DNA of 64,000 bases from Azophilus sp965200465. Its GTDB lineage: Bacteria > Pseudomonadota > Gammaproteobacteria > Pseudomonadales > Azotimanducaceae. Positions 43,111-51,052 of the stretch are shown here, piece after piece; position 1 is the first letter of the stretch; each line of letters opens with the position of its first letter. The position numbers and the translations under genes were made by a program. The notes below the pieces were generated by a model. It was not told the origin of the DNA, searched no databases, and worked only from the letters and a program-made list of their open reading frames with translations. Where the stretch lies: assembly GCA_965200465.1 (NCBI GenBank), contig OZ241358.1, positions 930,001 to 994,000 on the forward strand, given 5' to 3'.

Positions 43111-43770
43111 ATGCGCTGCGACGATTGCCTGAGAAGACGCATTGCCGCCAACCTGGCCGCCTTTACCCCCATTGAGAACAAGGTGGAGGACGCCCGCCAC
43201 GCGGCGGTGGCCATCACCGTGACCGATGCGGGCTTCGGCCCCGACCTGCCCGGCTTGCGCCAGTTTGACGCTTGGCAGCCGGATGCGGCCCTGATCCTCA
43301 CCCGGCGCTCCAAGAAGCTGCGCAACCACGCCGGCCAGTGGGCCTTGCCGGGCGGGCGACTGGACCCCGGGGAGGCACCGCCGCAGACCGCCCTGCGCGA
43401 GCTGCGCGAGGAGGTGGACGTGCATCTGCCGCCGGCCAGCGTGCTCGGCGCGCTCGATGACTTCGTCACCCGCTCCGGCTTCGTCATGAGCCCGGTGGTG
43501 CTGTGGGGCGGGCCTGGGCTGCGCCCGGCGCCTGACCCGACCGAGGTGGCCTCCGTGCATCGCATTCCCTTGAGCGAATTCCTGCGCGAGGATGCACCCT
43601 GGCTGGACCGGGTACACACCAGCGAGCATCCCATGCTGCGCATGCCGGTGGGGGACAGCTTCATCGCCGCCCCGACGGCGGCGCTGATCTATCAATTTCG
43701 GGAGGTTTGCCTCTTTGGCCGGCACGTCCGCGTGGCCCATTACGAGCAGCCGACCTTTGCATGGAAGTGA
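43111..43770 (+). CDS. Nudix hydrolase (CoA-pyrophosphatase-like)
   Basis: A 219-residue protein with a complete Nudix box GGRLDPGEAPPQTALRELRE-EVDV (G-x5-E-x7-REUxEE-x-GU pattern) near residue 85, preceded by DAALILTRRSKKLRNHAGQW, the LTxRs..L..HaGq stretch characteristic of NudL-type CoA pyrophosphatases. An unusual Cys-rich start (MRCDDCLRRRI) and a C-terminal domain (TAALIYQFREVCLFGR) complete it. It hydrolyses nucleoside-diphosphate-linked compounds, likely CoA. ATG 43111 is used. The upstream methylase remnant runs into it. Confidence 0.88.
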   Translation: MRCDDCLRRRIAANLAAFTPIENKVEDARHAAVAITVTDAGFGPDLPGLRQFDAWQPDAALILTRRSKKLRNHAGQWALPGGRLDPGEAPPQTALRELREEVDVHLPPASVLGALDDFVTRSGFVMSPVVLWGGPGLRPAPDPTEVASVHRIPLSEFLREDAPWLDRVHTSEHPMLRMPVGDSFIAAPTAALIYQFREVCLFGRHVRVAHYEQPTFAWK

Positions 43771-43936
43771 ACCGCCACGCCAGTCCTCCCCCAAGGGGAC
43801 ATCTCTACTTTGTGCTTACACAGCATCGGCGGCGTTGACCGGAACCGCTTGGATGCGCAAACTTGGCGCCTCAAGCAGGCGGGGCGTTGCAGCCCGCCGT
43901 TAATGACGTATTCCCGAACCCAACGGAGGACAAACA

Positions 43937-44416
43937 ATGGCCATTCAAGAAGGGGACAAGCTGCCGGAGGCGACCATGCACATTCTGCGCGAGGGTCGGC
44001 CCACTCCGGTGACGACTTCGGAACTGTTCGGCGGCAAGAAGGTGGTTGCCTTCGCCGTGCCGGGCGCCTTCACGCCCACCTGTTCGCAGGCGCACTTGCC
44101 GGGCTATGTGGTCAACGCGGACAGCATCAAGGCCAAGGGGGTGGACAGCATCGTCTGCATCTCGGTGAACGACGCCTTCGTCATGGACTGCTGGGGCAAG
44201 GACCGCAACGCCGGCGACCTGCTGATGGTGGGGGACGGCAATGGGGACTTCACCCGCGCCCTTGGCTTGGAGATGGACGCCAGCGGCTTCGGCTTGGGCA
44301 CCAGATCGCAGCGCTACGCCATGATCGTGGAGGACGGCACCGTCACCAAGCTGGCCGTTGAGGAGGCCACCGCCTTCGAGGTGAGCAAGGCGGAGGCGAT
44401 TCTGGAGGCGCTTTAG
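43937..44416 (+). CDS. peroxiredoxin, Prx5 type
   Basis: A 159-residue thiol peroxidase that reduces hydrogen peroxide and organic peroxides. The peroxidatic Cys49 lies in VVAFAVPGAFTPTCSQAHLP, the Prx5 signature; further conserved parts are SIVCISVNDAFVMDCWGKD and GLGTRSQRYAMIVEDG with the active-site Arg. Other Cys (74, 85) are candidates for partners. ATG 43937 has ACGGAGGAC upstream. It is a single-gene unit, convergent with the small lipoprotein gene (4-base overlap). Confidence 0.95.
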   Translation: MAIQEGDKLPEATMHILREGRPTPVTTSELFGGKKVVAFAVPGAFTPTCSQAHLPGYVVNADSIKAKGVDSIVCISVNDAFVMDCWGKDRNAGDLLMVGDGNGDFTRALGLEMDASGFGLGTRSQRYAMIVEDGTVTKLAVEEATAFEVSKAEAILEAL

Positions 44417-44583
44417 CTGTTGGGCTCCTCCCCGTCCCGGCGGCAGGCCCAATCCTCCTGGTTGGGCGCGGCTTCGCAGACCCAAGACGCAGGGTCTGCG
44501 GCGCTGTCGGTCGCCTTGGGCGCACGGCCTGAGCAGGCGGCGACCGTCAGCAGGCAGATGAGTGACCAACAGAGCGCCTTCAT
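44413..44583 (-). CDS. small predicted lipoprotein
   Basis: A 56-residue protein with a signal peptide and lipobox (MKALCWSLICLLTVAACSG; VAAC). The mature 37 residues contain two Cys and Trp (SWVCEAAPNQEDWACRRDGE), which could form a disulfide. No family is recognised. ATG 44583 is used since it starts directly before the signal; there is little Shine-Dalgarno. Real expression is likely but unproven. Confidence 0.55.
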   Translation of the reverse strand: MKALCWSLICLLTVAACSGRAPKATDSAADPASWVCEAAPNQEDWACRRDGEEPNS

Positions 44584-44660
44584 AATGGTGGACGGCCCGA
44601 CAGTTCCAGCAGGCTGTTGCCGGAAGCCGACGGGAAGCCGCTTGCGCCTAGAAATAAGGA

Positions 44661-45716
44661 TCAATGTTCTCCCATTGCGGCGAGGCGCACCAGGAAGTCT
44701 TGCTCGCCGTCACAGGCCATTGCGGCGGAGACGATTGCGCTTACCGGCAATTTGGCCAGCGTGGAACTGTCGGTTGGGAACCCTGCGGAGACCTTGATGC
44801 CTCGGGACAGCAGAACTTCGCGCACTATTTCCGCTCTGCCCGTACACTCCCCTTCCTCCCGGCTTTCCTGCCGCAAGGAGCGCAGCAGGGCGTCGTCGTC
44901 CGGCCCAGTGCCGTCCCGCTCCCCGAGGGTGCGGCCTATGCGCTCCAGAATGGCGTTGGTGTATGCGGACGGCACATGCTCGTTGAGCGCCTTATGAATG
45001 TCCTGCGCCCGCCAGCCCGGGAAGGCGCGGCTTTCCGGTGCGGGCCGGTAGGCGCCGCCCTCCAGCAAGTGAATGGTCAGCCCCGGCAGGCGGCTTTTGG
45101 GCCGGCTCGGCGCCCGCTCGTCGGTAACGTCCACCCATAGCTCCGGAAAACCCCAAGCCTCGTAGAGCTTCAGCTTGCCGCGGCGCACATCGGTGGAGTA
45201 ATCCACCTCCAGCACCACATCCGGGAAGTGGCCCTTCCCCACCACTAGGCCCTGAGCCTTGATGAAGAGGGCCTTGCTTGGGTCCAAGTACAGGGCTTGG
45301 TCGGCCTGCATGACACGCCGGTGCTCGCCATGCTCATCGACCAGCGCCAAGGACATGCTGCCGTAGCAGTTGATGGGCGAGCCGCGCACGGCGGCGATGC
45401 GGGCGACCAGCCCGGCCGCGCTCTGGGTGGGGCCTTCGTGGGCGGCGGAGGTGCCAAGGCTGTCGCGCACCATCCAGGCGGTTTCCAGCCCGGCGTCCCA
45501 GACTTCGAACCGACCGTGAAACTCCCGGTACTGCACATGGGTCATCGGCACTGCTTCGCAGCCGATGAACTCCAGCTTGGCGAAGTCGAGCTCCGCCGGG
45601 CGCACCTCCGCCGCCGCTTCGCTTAGCGCCCTATTCGGCGCTGCGGGCCGCGGCCCCGCCCGCTGCGGGACGCGCCCCAAGGCTTCCGCTGTTTCCATGC
45701 TGGCCATGCCGGGCAT
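44661..45716 (-). CDS. Uma2/DUF820-family protein (predicted PD-(D/E)xK fold)
   Basis: A 351-residue protein. The central domain has FPDVVLEVDYSTDVRRGKLK, YEAWGFPELWVDV and LEGGAYRP, which match Uma2 (DUF820), a restriction-endonuclease-like fold with D-x-E/V-D residues; catalytic activity is unproven in most relatives. N- and C-terminal extensions are charged, the latter with ERIGRTLGERDGTGPDDDAL. The ATG at 45716 is the first of three close starts (45707, 45698). Uma2 genes are often mobile and multicopy; the role here is unknown. Confidence 0.82.
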   Translation of the reverse strand: MPGMASMETAEALGRVPQRAGPRPAAPNRALSEAAAEVRPAELDFAKLEFIGCEAVPMTHVQYREFHGRFEVWDAGLETAWMVRDSLGTSAAHEGPTQSAAGLVARIAAVRGSPINCYGSMSLALVDEHGEHRRVMQADQALYLDPSKALFIKAQGLVVGKGHFPDVVLEVDYSTDVRRGKLKLYEAWGFPELWVDVTDERAPSRPKSRLPGLTIHLLEGGAYRPAPESRAFPGWRAQDIHKALNEHVPSAYTNAILERIGRTLGERDGTGPDDDALLRSLRQESREEGECTGRAEIVREVLLSRGIKVSAGFPTDSSTLAKLPVSAIVSAAMACDGEQDFLVRLAAMGEH

Positions 45717-45912
45717 TGTAGGCCGAGCGCGAAAACTTATGCAACGCCTTGGGGATGCTCCCTAATCCCCTACCCAAGGGTTGGCGGGTTTTGCGGAGAG
45801 GCATCCTGTTGTGTGTTGGCGGAGAGGCTGGGGCCGTCTTTTAGCGCTGGTTGGGCGCGGCTTCTTGCCAAGGCATCAGGGCGCGTTTGGCAGCTAGCCT
45901 TAACGTGCGGCT

Positions 45913-46171
45913 CTAACTGGTTGTCGGGTGCTTCCAAGGATCAACCGTGGCGGCGCCAGTGGGAGCGAAATCGCGGACATTGCGCGTCGCCACCGTCATC
46001 TTGTACACCAATGCGGTGGCGGCGATCAGCGCATCTCGGTCTGACCGGGGGTTGGGCACATGCAGCTTGGCGCAGCGCTGTGCAACTGCCCTGTCAACCG
46101 GTCTCCAATTCCAGTATCGTAATGGCGGATAGAAACAGCGTTTCCGTTGGGACGTTATTTGCCCAAGCGGG
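45913..46171 (-). pseudogene. decayed vapC toxin gene overlapping the Rad50-like gene's 3' end
   Basis: Two pieces of a VapC PIN domain are readable in different frames: AWANNVPTETLFLSAITILE-LETG (46171 to about 46100), then, after an internal deletion, PVDRAVAQRCAKLH and RDALIAATALVYKMTVATRN-VRDFAPTG to a TAG at 45913-45915. The N-terminal LLDTN motif and the middle are gone. Its first bases overlap, in another phase, the last codons of the Rad50-like gene, whose terminal residues thus lie on former vapC sequence. Confidence 0.72.
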
Positions 46172-48797
46172 CTGGCTCGAAGTCAATGCCCGCTGCGTTC
46201 GGCATGGCCAGTAAATCGGTGATGCTTGCCTGATTTTTGCATTTCTTCATCGGCACTATTTGTGCCCCAAGAGACTTGTATCTGGCTTCATGGCAGGTCA
46301 GAACGAGGATCTGAAGGTTTTCCGCCGCCTTGCGCAATGCGCGGGCCATTCCCTCAAAGCGGCCATCGTCGGAGTTGACTAGTGGATCATCGAGAATCAG
46401 CATAACCGGCTTGCCCTGCTCGCGGAGCAAATCCGCCATGGCAAGTCGGACCAGAACCGCAATTTGCTCCCGGGTGCCTATGCTGAGGCTGGAAAAAGGC
46501 TCGGATTGCGCAGTGTGCTCTCTTTCCAGATCCTTAATCTCAAGGCTGCTTTCGTTCAGATGCAGCTTTGCGCCGGGGAAAACCAGCTCGACATAGGGCG
46601 CCAAGCGCTCCATAAGAGGCGTGATTGGCACCCATTCCTCTTCTTGGGCTGTAAGCAGCGTATCCTGCAAGAGCTTCCAAGCCTCGGCGTCGAGTTCAAG
46701 ACGTTTCAGTTCTGTGCGCGCTGATTTGCACTCTCTGTACTTCTTGCCGATTTCTTCTCCTAGACCTAGCGCCCCGAGCCCCCGCAATTCGCCCTCTAAA
46801 GTGTTCTTCTTTTCTGTTTTCGCATCGAGCAATTTTTGCAATTCGTCACGGGACTTTTTCTTGCTAACTAATTTCTCCCTAGTTGAATCAGGATTCAGTT
46901 CTCGCAGTTTGGCATTGAGCTTGTTCAGCCTGTTTTGACGCTTTTGGTGCGCCTTTTCTGCTTTATTGGCATTTGTTTCAAGAACCTCGTCAGAATTTGT
47001 TTCCCTATCTTGGTCCAGTTCCGTTTTGAGCCGAGCAATGCTCTCCTTTAGCTGCGTTACGGCACCTCGTTCAGTGTTCCAAGTTTCGTTTATTGCAGAA
47101 AAAGCTTGATTTGCGCCTTCCCACATGCCTTGAGCTTCGCGTCTCTTTACCTCTGCCTCATCAACTGAAAGAACAGGTGCCGCTGATTCTGCCGCTGCCT
47201 GGGGTAAATCCTCCCGCAGTCTTCTTATGCTCAAGCGAAGACTTTCCAGACCCTCTGGGGCCAGCCCTTGCAATTTAGCCTCACCAATTTTAATCGTATC
47301 AAGCAAGTTCTTCTTTCTGTTCCACGCTTTATTTGCCTCTTTAACCGAAGAGTAGCGAAGATCATTTAGCCCTTCGGTCAATTTTTGTTTGAGCTCCTTA
47401 ACCGAAGAGCGGCAGTTGCGAATGTCTTCCTCGTCTCCCCCAGGCGTCACCGCCAAGTTACCAAATCCCTCAAGTTCGAACAGGGCTTTTTCAGTAATTC
47501 TGTATGGTTTGTCAACCTCCAGCTTTTCGCCATTGAACGAAACAGATTGATTCCCGCTTGGCGAGAAGTCAAGGGTGGTCGCCATCGCCTCAAGCCTAGC
47601 TTTCTGGATATTTAGTTCGTCTTGCAATCCCCCCAAGTCGTCCACATCTTCATTTGCAATTGGAATTTGTATAATGGCTTCCTGATTCTCAATAATCCTT
47701 TTTTCGATGGCCTCTGCCTGGGCCAGCTTATCGCTACCTGCCTTCAGTTCGGCCCTTTTACATTCAAGCTGGGCCTGCTCCAAATTTTCTTCAGCTTCGT
47801 CTAGCCTGTTCTTGGCATCCTTGTACTGCTCATTCAGACCCGAAAAGATCTCATCTTTTTCCTTGGCATTTTTCTGAGCAGCGGAAAGGCTTTTCTTCTT
47901 TTCGTTACGATTCCGAAACAGGCTCTTAGCTGCCTCAAGCTGCGCATTAGAGGTTGCTAAATTCGCGTCTGCGATTGCAATGTTTCCCTCTATCTCTTCA
48001 ATTCTCCCAACTATAGCCCTAACAGCATCAACCTTCCGTAGAGCCTTATTGAAGCCTCTCTGGATCTTGGGAATCTTTCGCTTAATTTTTTCAAGCCTGC
48101 GCAGCTTGTCATCGTATTCCTTTTTTTGTTTGGCAAGACTTTCTTTTTTTTCTTTTAACGATCGCAGCAATATTCTTTGCTGTCTCAAACGTCCCCTCTC
48201 ATCTTCTCTTATCTCAGTGTAGTGTTCCTCGAATTTAGAGCGGACGGCAGAAAGAAGATCGAGGCCATCATCGCCGGCATTTGCCCTGTCAAGTTCTTGC
48301 TCAATTGCTTCGTTGAGCGCCTTTTTTACATCCTTATTAAGCTCCAGTGGTTCATATGCACGACCTTGTTCAACCCAAAGCGGACCGGATAGGCCCCTAT
48401 GCTCATCATTGGCGGATCCATGGCTACGCGGCGTGAATTCTAGGATTTTCCTCAGCTTGTCCTCGGCTGCTGCATTTTCCCAGCTCCCATTGGCACCTTT
48501 CAACTGAGCGAATTTATTTTGGAAAAAGCCCTTTCGTAGGCTATAGCCAGCCCCTCCAACCTCAAATTCTACTTCCACATTCGGCTGCACACGGGCACCG
48601 AAAGGCAGCATGGCTTCTACTGCCTGTCCGGTCATACTGTGCTTGTCGAAAAATGCGGCTTGCACGGCCTTGAGCAGGGTTGATTTCCCTTCTTCGTTGT
48701 CCCCGACAATGACATTCAGCCCGGGTTGCAGACCGTTGATCTCCACAGGATCACGCAGCTTGCGGAAGTTCTTAACGGCTACTCGTTGGATTCGCAT
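46155..48797 (-). CDS. SMC/Rad50-like ATPase (YhaN/SbcC-type)
   Basis: An 880-residue ATPase. Walker A is GLNVIVGDNEEGKSTLLKAV around residues 27-45. Long coiled-coil arms follow (LKEKKESLAKQKKEYDDKLR; ENLEQAQLECKRAELKAG), with a less charged middle. The C-terminal ATPase half has the ABC signature as SLSIGTREQIAVLVRLAMA near residue 772 and Walker B PVMLILDDPLVNSDDGR near 797, then a His-containing VLTCHEARY. The S/L-S-x-GTREQ form matches YhaN-type proteins rather than classical SbcC. There is no CxxC zinc hook that I can see. It begins 11 bases after the phosphoesterase stop, and its base composition is clearly AT-richer than the surroundings. Confidence 0.88.
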   Translation of the reverse strand: MRIQRVAVKNFRKLRDPVEINGLQPGLNVIVGDNEEGKSTLLKAVQAAFFDKHSMTGQAVEAMLPFGARVQPNVEVEFEVGGAGYSLRKGFFQNKFAQLKGANGSWENAAAEDKLRKILEFTPRSHGSANDEHRGLSGPLWVEQGRAYEPLELNKDVKKALNEAIEQELDRANAGDDGLDLLSAVRSKFEEHYTEIREDERGRLRQQRILLRSLKEKKESLAKQKKEYDDKLRRLEKIKRKIPKIQRGFNKALRKVDAVRAIVGRIEEIEGNIAIADANLATSNAQLEAAKSLFRNRNEKKKSLSAAQKNAKEKDEIFSGLNEQYKDAKNRLDEAEENLEQAQLECKRAELKAGSDKLAQAEAIEKRIIENQEAIIQIPIANEDVDDLGGLQDELNIQKARLEAMATTLDFSPSGNQSVSFNGEKLEVDKPYRITEKALFELEGFGNLAVTPGGDEEDIRNCRSSVKELKQKLTEGLNDLRYSSVKEANKAWNRKKNLLDTIKIGEAKLQGLAPEGLESLRLSIRRLREDLPQAAAESAAPVLSVDEAEVKRREAQGMWEGANQAFSAINETWNTERGAVTQLKESIARLKTELDQDRETNSDEVLETNANKAEKAHQKRQNRLNKLNAKLRELNPDSTREKLVSKKKSRDELQKLLDAKTEKKNTLEGELRGLGALGLGEEIGKKYRECKSARTELKRLELDAEAWKLLQDTLLTAQEEEWVPITPLMERLAPYVELVFPGAKLHLNESSLEIKDLEREHTAQSEPFSSLSIGTREQIAVLVRLAMADLLREQGKPVMLILDDPLVNSDDGRFEGMARALRKAAENLQILVLTCHEARYKSLGAQIVPMKKCKNQASITDLLAMPNAAGIDFEPARLGK

Positions 48798-48808
48798 GGA
48801 ATAATTTC

Positions 48809-49951
48809 CTATCCACTCACACGCAATTGGTAAAGCCGCATCAGTGCCGCATTGGCAATTTCCCGTTCCTGCTCTGATTTGTTCGGATCGGACGCTAAGG
48901 TGCGCAAGCGATTAGATGCCGTGCGGATGAATCCGCGACTGGCGATTTGATCCAGATCATCCTCGGTTGGCTCGGCGAGCAATTCTTTCTCGTCAACTTC
49001 CAGATGATGCAGCCTTGCGCCCCATCTGGCGATCCATTTGTCCAGCTTTGCATGAAGTTCAAGATTGACAACGCCAGCAAGTTTCAGGCGCAGCAAAACA
49101 TTGCCAAAATCGGGGCCAAGCTGATTTATCTGCTGCGTCAGGGCATCAAGGTCGGCCTCATTGCGAATGCTGTGGTCGGCCACCTTCCAGACGTATTTGC
49201 CGATGGGGACTTTTTCAACGGCGGGCGCTGCGCCGGCCTGCTCTATCTCAACCACTAGGACGTTGCCAGGGTCGCTTGAAGTGAAGCGATCCGGCTCCGG
49301 CGTGCCGGCATACCAGGTGCGATCATTGATTTGGCGGGTTCCGTGCCAATCGCCAAGAGCCAAGTAATCGAGCTGGGCCGTCTCGGCGCGGTTCGCTGCG
49401 ATTGGATTATGCATTTCTTCGGGGGGCAGGGAATCCGGCACCGAGCCGTGCGCCATGCCGATGCGAATGGCGCCCTCCGGCGTAGCTGCTTGGTCAAACC
49501 AAGCTGTTGGGTCACCCGCCTCGTGTTTTCTTTCCAGGACTGCGGGCAGGATGGCCAACGCGCCGTTTTGCAGGATCAGGGGTTCTTTGGGACGCACAAG
49601 AAAATGCACGTTGGCCCGCGCATCATCCTGATCCTGCAGCAAACCCTTGGCGCGCGTCCAAACAGAGGCGGCGCGGGCCGGATCGTGGTTGCCTGGAATG
49701 AAAACCCAATCTCCGCTGAATAGAGCGGTTGCATTGAGCATCTGCCGCAAGGTTGCATCCGCCACGGTATTGCTGTCGAAGGCGTCCCCGCACACAAGGA
49801 TTGCATCGGCCTGCCGCACCTGCGCCAGCTGTGCGATCTTATTGACCGTCTCGATGCGTTGGCTGCGCAGAAGTGCGCCAGGATCGCCCGGAACGTTCCC
49901 GAATTGCTTGCCAAGCTGCCAGTCGGCGGTATGGATGAGGGTGACGCTCAA
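48809..49951 (-). CDS. Mre11/SbcD-like metallophosphoesterase (YhaO-type)
   Basis: A 380-residue predicted DNA exo/endonuclease. Metal-binding motifs run in order: LIHTADWQLGKQFG (D-x-H type) near residue 5, ILVCGDAFDSN, VFIPGNHDPARA, RIGMAHGSVPD and LALGDWHGTRQI. A C-terminal capping region of about 150 residues follows (VPIGKYVWKVADHSIRNEAD). The start is the TTG at 49951, with AGGA eight bases upstream and the conserved HTAD directly after; the frame is open further back, without support. With the adjacent Rad50-like ATPase it would form an ATP-driven nuclease for DNA ends, for repair or defence. Confidence 0.9.
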   Translation of the reverse strand: MSVTLIHTADWQLGKQFGNVPGDPGALLRSQRIETVNKIAQLAQVRQADAILVCGDAFDSNTVADATLRQMLNATALFSGDWVFIPGNHDPARAASVWTRAKGLLQDQDDARANVHFLVRPKEPLILQNGALAILPAVLERKHEAGDPTAWFDQAATPEGAIRIGMAHGSVPDSLPPEEMHNPIAANRAETAQLDYLALGDWHGTRQINDRTWYAGTPEPDRFTSSDPGNVLVVEIEQAGAAPAVEKVPIGKYVWKVADHSIRNEADLDALTQQINQLGPDFGNVLLRLKLAGVVNLELHAKLDKWIARWGARLHHLEVDEKELLAEPTEDDLDQIASRGFIRTASNRLRTLASDPNKSEQEREIANAALMRLYQLRVSG

Positions 49952-50216
49952 AATGCAATCCTGTAAGCCCTGTTGCGGCCCGTAGTGTACCTGTTTCGAG
50001 GTGGCGCACAAACGACCTGCGGGATTCCCGGCTCCCCGGCAGCAGCCTGGTTACCCTAAAGGGTTGTGGGTGTTTGCAGCCTGTTGGTCGGCACCTAGCG
50101 TCAGGCTGCCCGTGAGGCCCGCGTTTGGCGTCGGTTACATGCTGCGGACGAGCTGACATGGCTGCCAGTCCCCGCAACAACCCGGATGCTCCGCAGCCAA
50201 TGCTAGTGTGGATGTT

Positions 50217-50384
50217 CCCCAATCCCCGGATAAGGATCGCCGGCCCGATGCCAGCAACCCCTAGGAACGCGAGCCTCCGGGCAGCCGCCCTTCGCAAGCG
50301 CCGCAACCATGCAATTGCCGGAAAAACCCTTGCACGATGCGCCTTGTAACCCGCTTCAACGATCCCTTAAGCGGAGATTGAGGT
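50217..50384 (+). mobile_element. CCCCAATCCCCG-ended repeat element, complete copy
   Basis: Left end CCCCAATCCCCGGATAAGGA, right end CTTAAGCGGAGATTGAGG, interior with CGCAACCATGCAATTGCCGG. It matches 28782-29104 without the nested element, so it serves as the empty-site reference. It fills much of the 513 bp gap between the phosphoesterase and HNH genes; the rest of that gap shows no gene. Confidence 0.6.
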
Positions 50385-50464
50385 GGATGTTGAATCTTGC
50401 TCAAGGTTTGGGCATTATGCGCGCCCATTGCGGACTTGGGGCCAATATCCGGTTGGGAACAGCC

Positions 50465-51052
50465 ATGATCGCCACCATTGACGCCTATGCTCGCCTGCCG
50501 CGCATTCTGCGGCTGGACCTAAGCGGCCGGCCGGTTGACTGGGCTAGCTGGCAGGACGCCCTGTGCCTGTACGCTCGGGACATCGTGGTTTGGACCCTGG
50601 GCGACCCCATCCTGCGGCTGCGCGGCGGGCATTCCCGCATCGACGGCAGCCAAAGCATCATGGACATCAACAGCATCATCGCTTGCGACGGCAAGCCGAT
50701 GCCGAAGACCGGCGTGCCGCCGCTCACCAACCAAGCCCTGTTCGGGCGGGACCGCAACACCTGCCTTTACTGCGGCGGCCGGTTCGGGGACGGCGCCCTG
50801 ACCCGGGACCACATCGTGCCCAGTTCCCGGGGCGGCAAGGACGCTTGGGACAACTGCGTCGCCGCCTGCCGCCGCTGCAACCACGCCAAGGGCGACCGCC
50901 TGGTGCATGAATGGGGCAGGGAGCTGCTGGCGCTGCCCTACACGCCCAACTACGCCGAATACTTGGCGCTGATCAACAGCGGCCGCATTCTGGGCGATCA
51001 GATGGACTTCCTGCGCCGCAGCTTCAAGGCGAACAGCCGGCTGCTGCACTAG
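50465..51052 (+). CDS. HNH endonuclease family protein (RRXRR-less, McrA-like)
   Basis: A 195-residue protein. The C-terminal half has the zinc-bound HNH motif: TCLYCGGRFGDGALTRDHIV with the first Cys pair and catalytic DH, then PSSRGGKDAWDNCVAACRRC and NHAKGDRLVHEWG. The N-terminus (PRILRLDLSGRPVDWASWQD, LYARDIVVWTLGDPILRLRG) is the conserved lead-in of a widespread group of stand-alone bacterial HNH proteins of unknown role. ATG 50465 is preceded by GGGAACAGCC. It ends 29 bases inside the convergent M20 gene. Confidence 0.88.
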   Translation: MIATIDAYARLPRILRLDLSGRPVDWASWQDALCLYARDIVVWTLGDPILRLRGGHSRIDGSQSIMDINSIIACDGKPMPKTGVPPLTNQALFGRDRNTCLYCGGRFGDGALTRDHIVPSSRGGKDAWDNCVAACRRCNHAKGDRLVHEWGRELLALPYTPNYAEYLALINSGRILGDQMDFLRRSFKANSRLLH

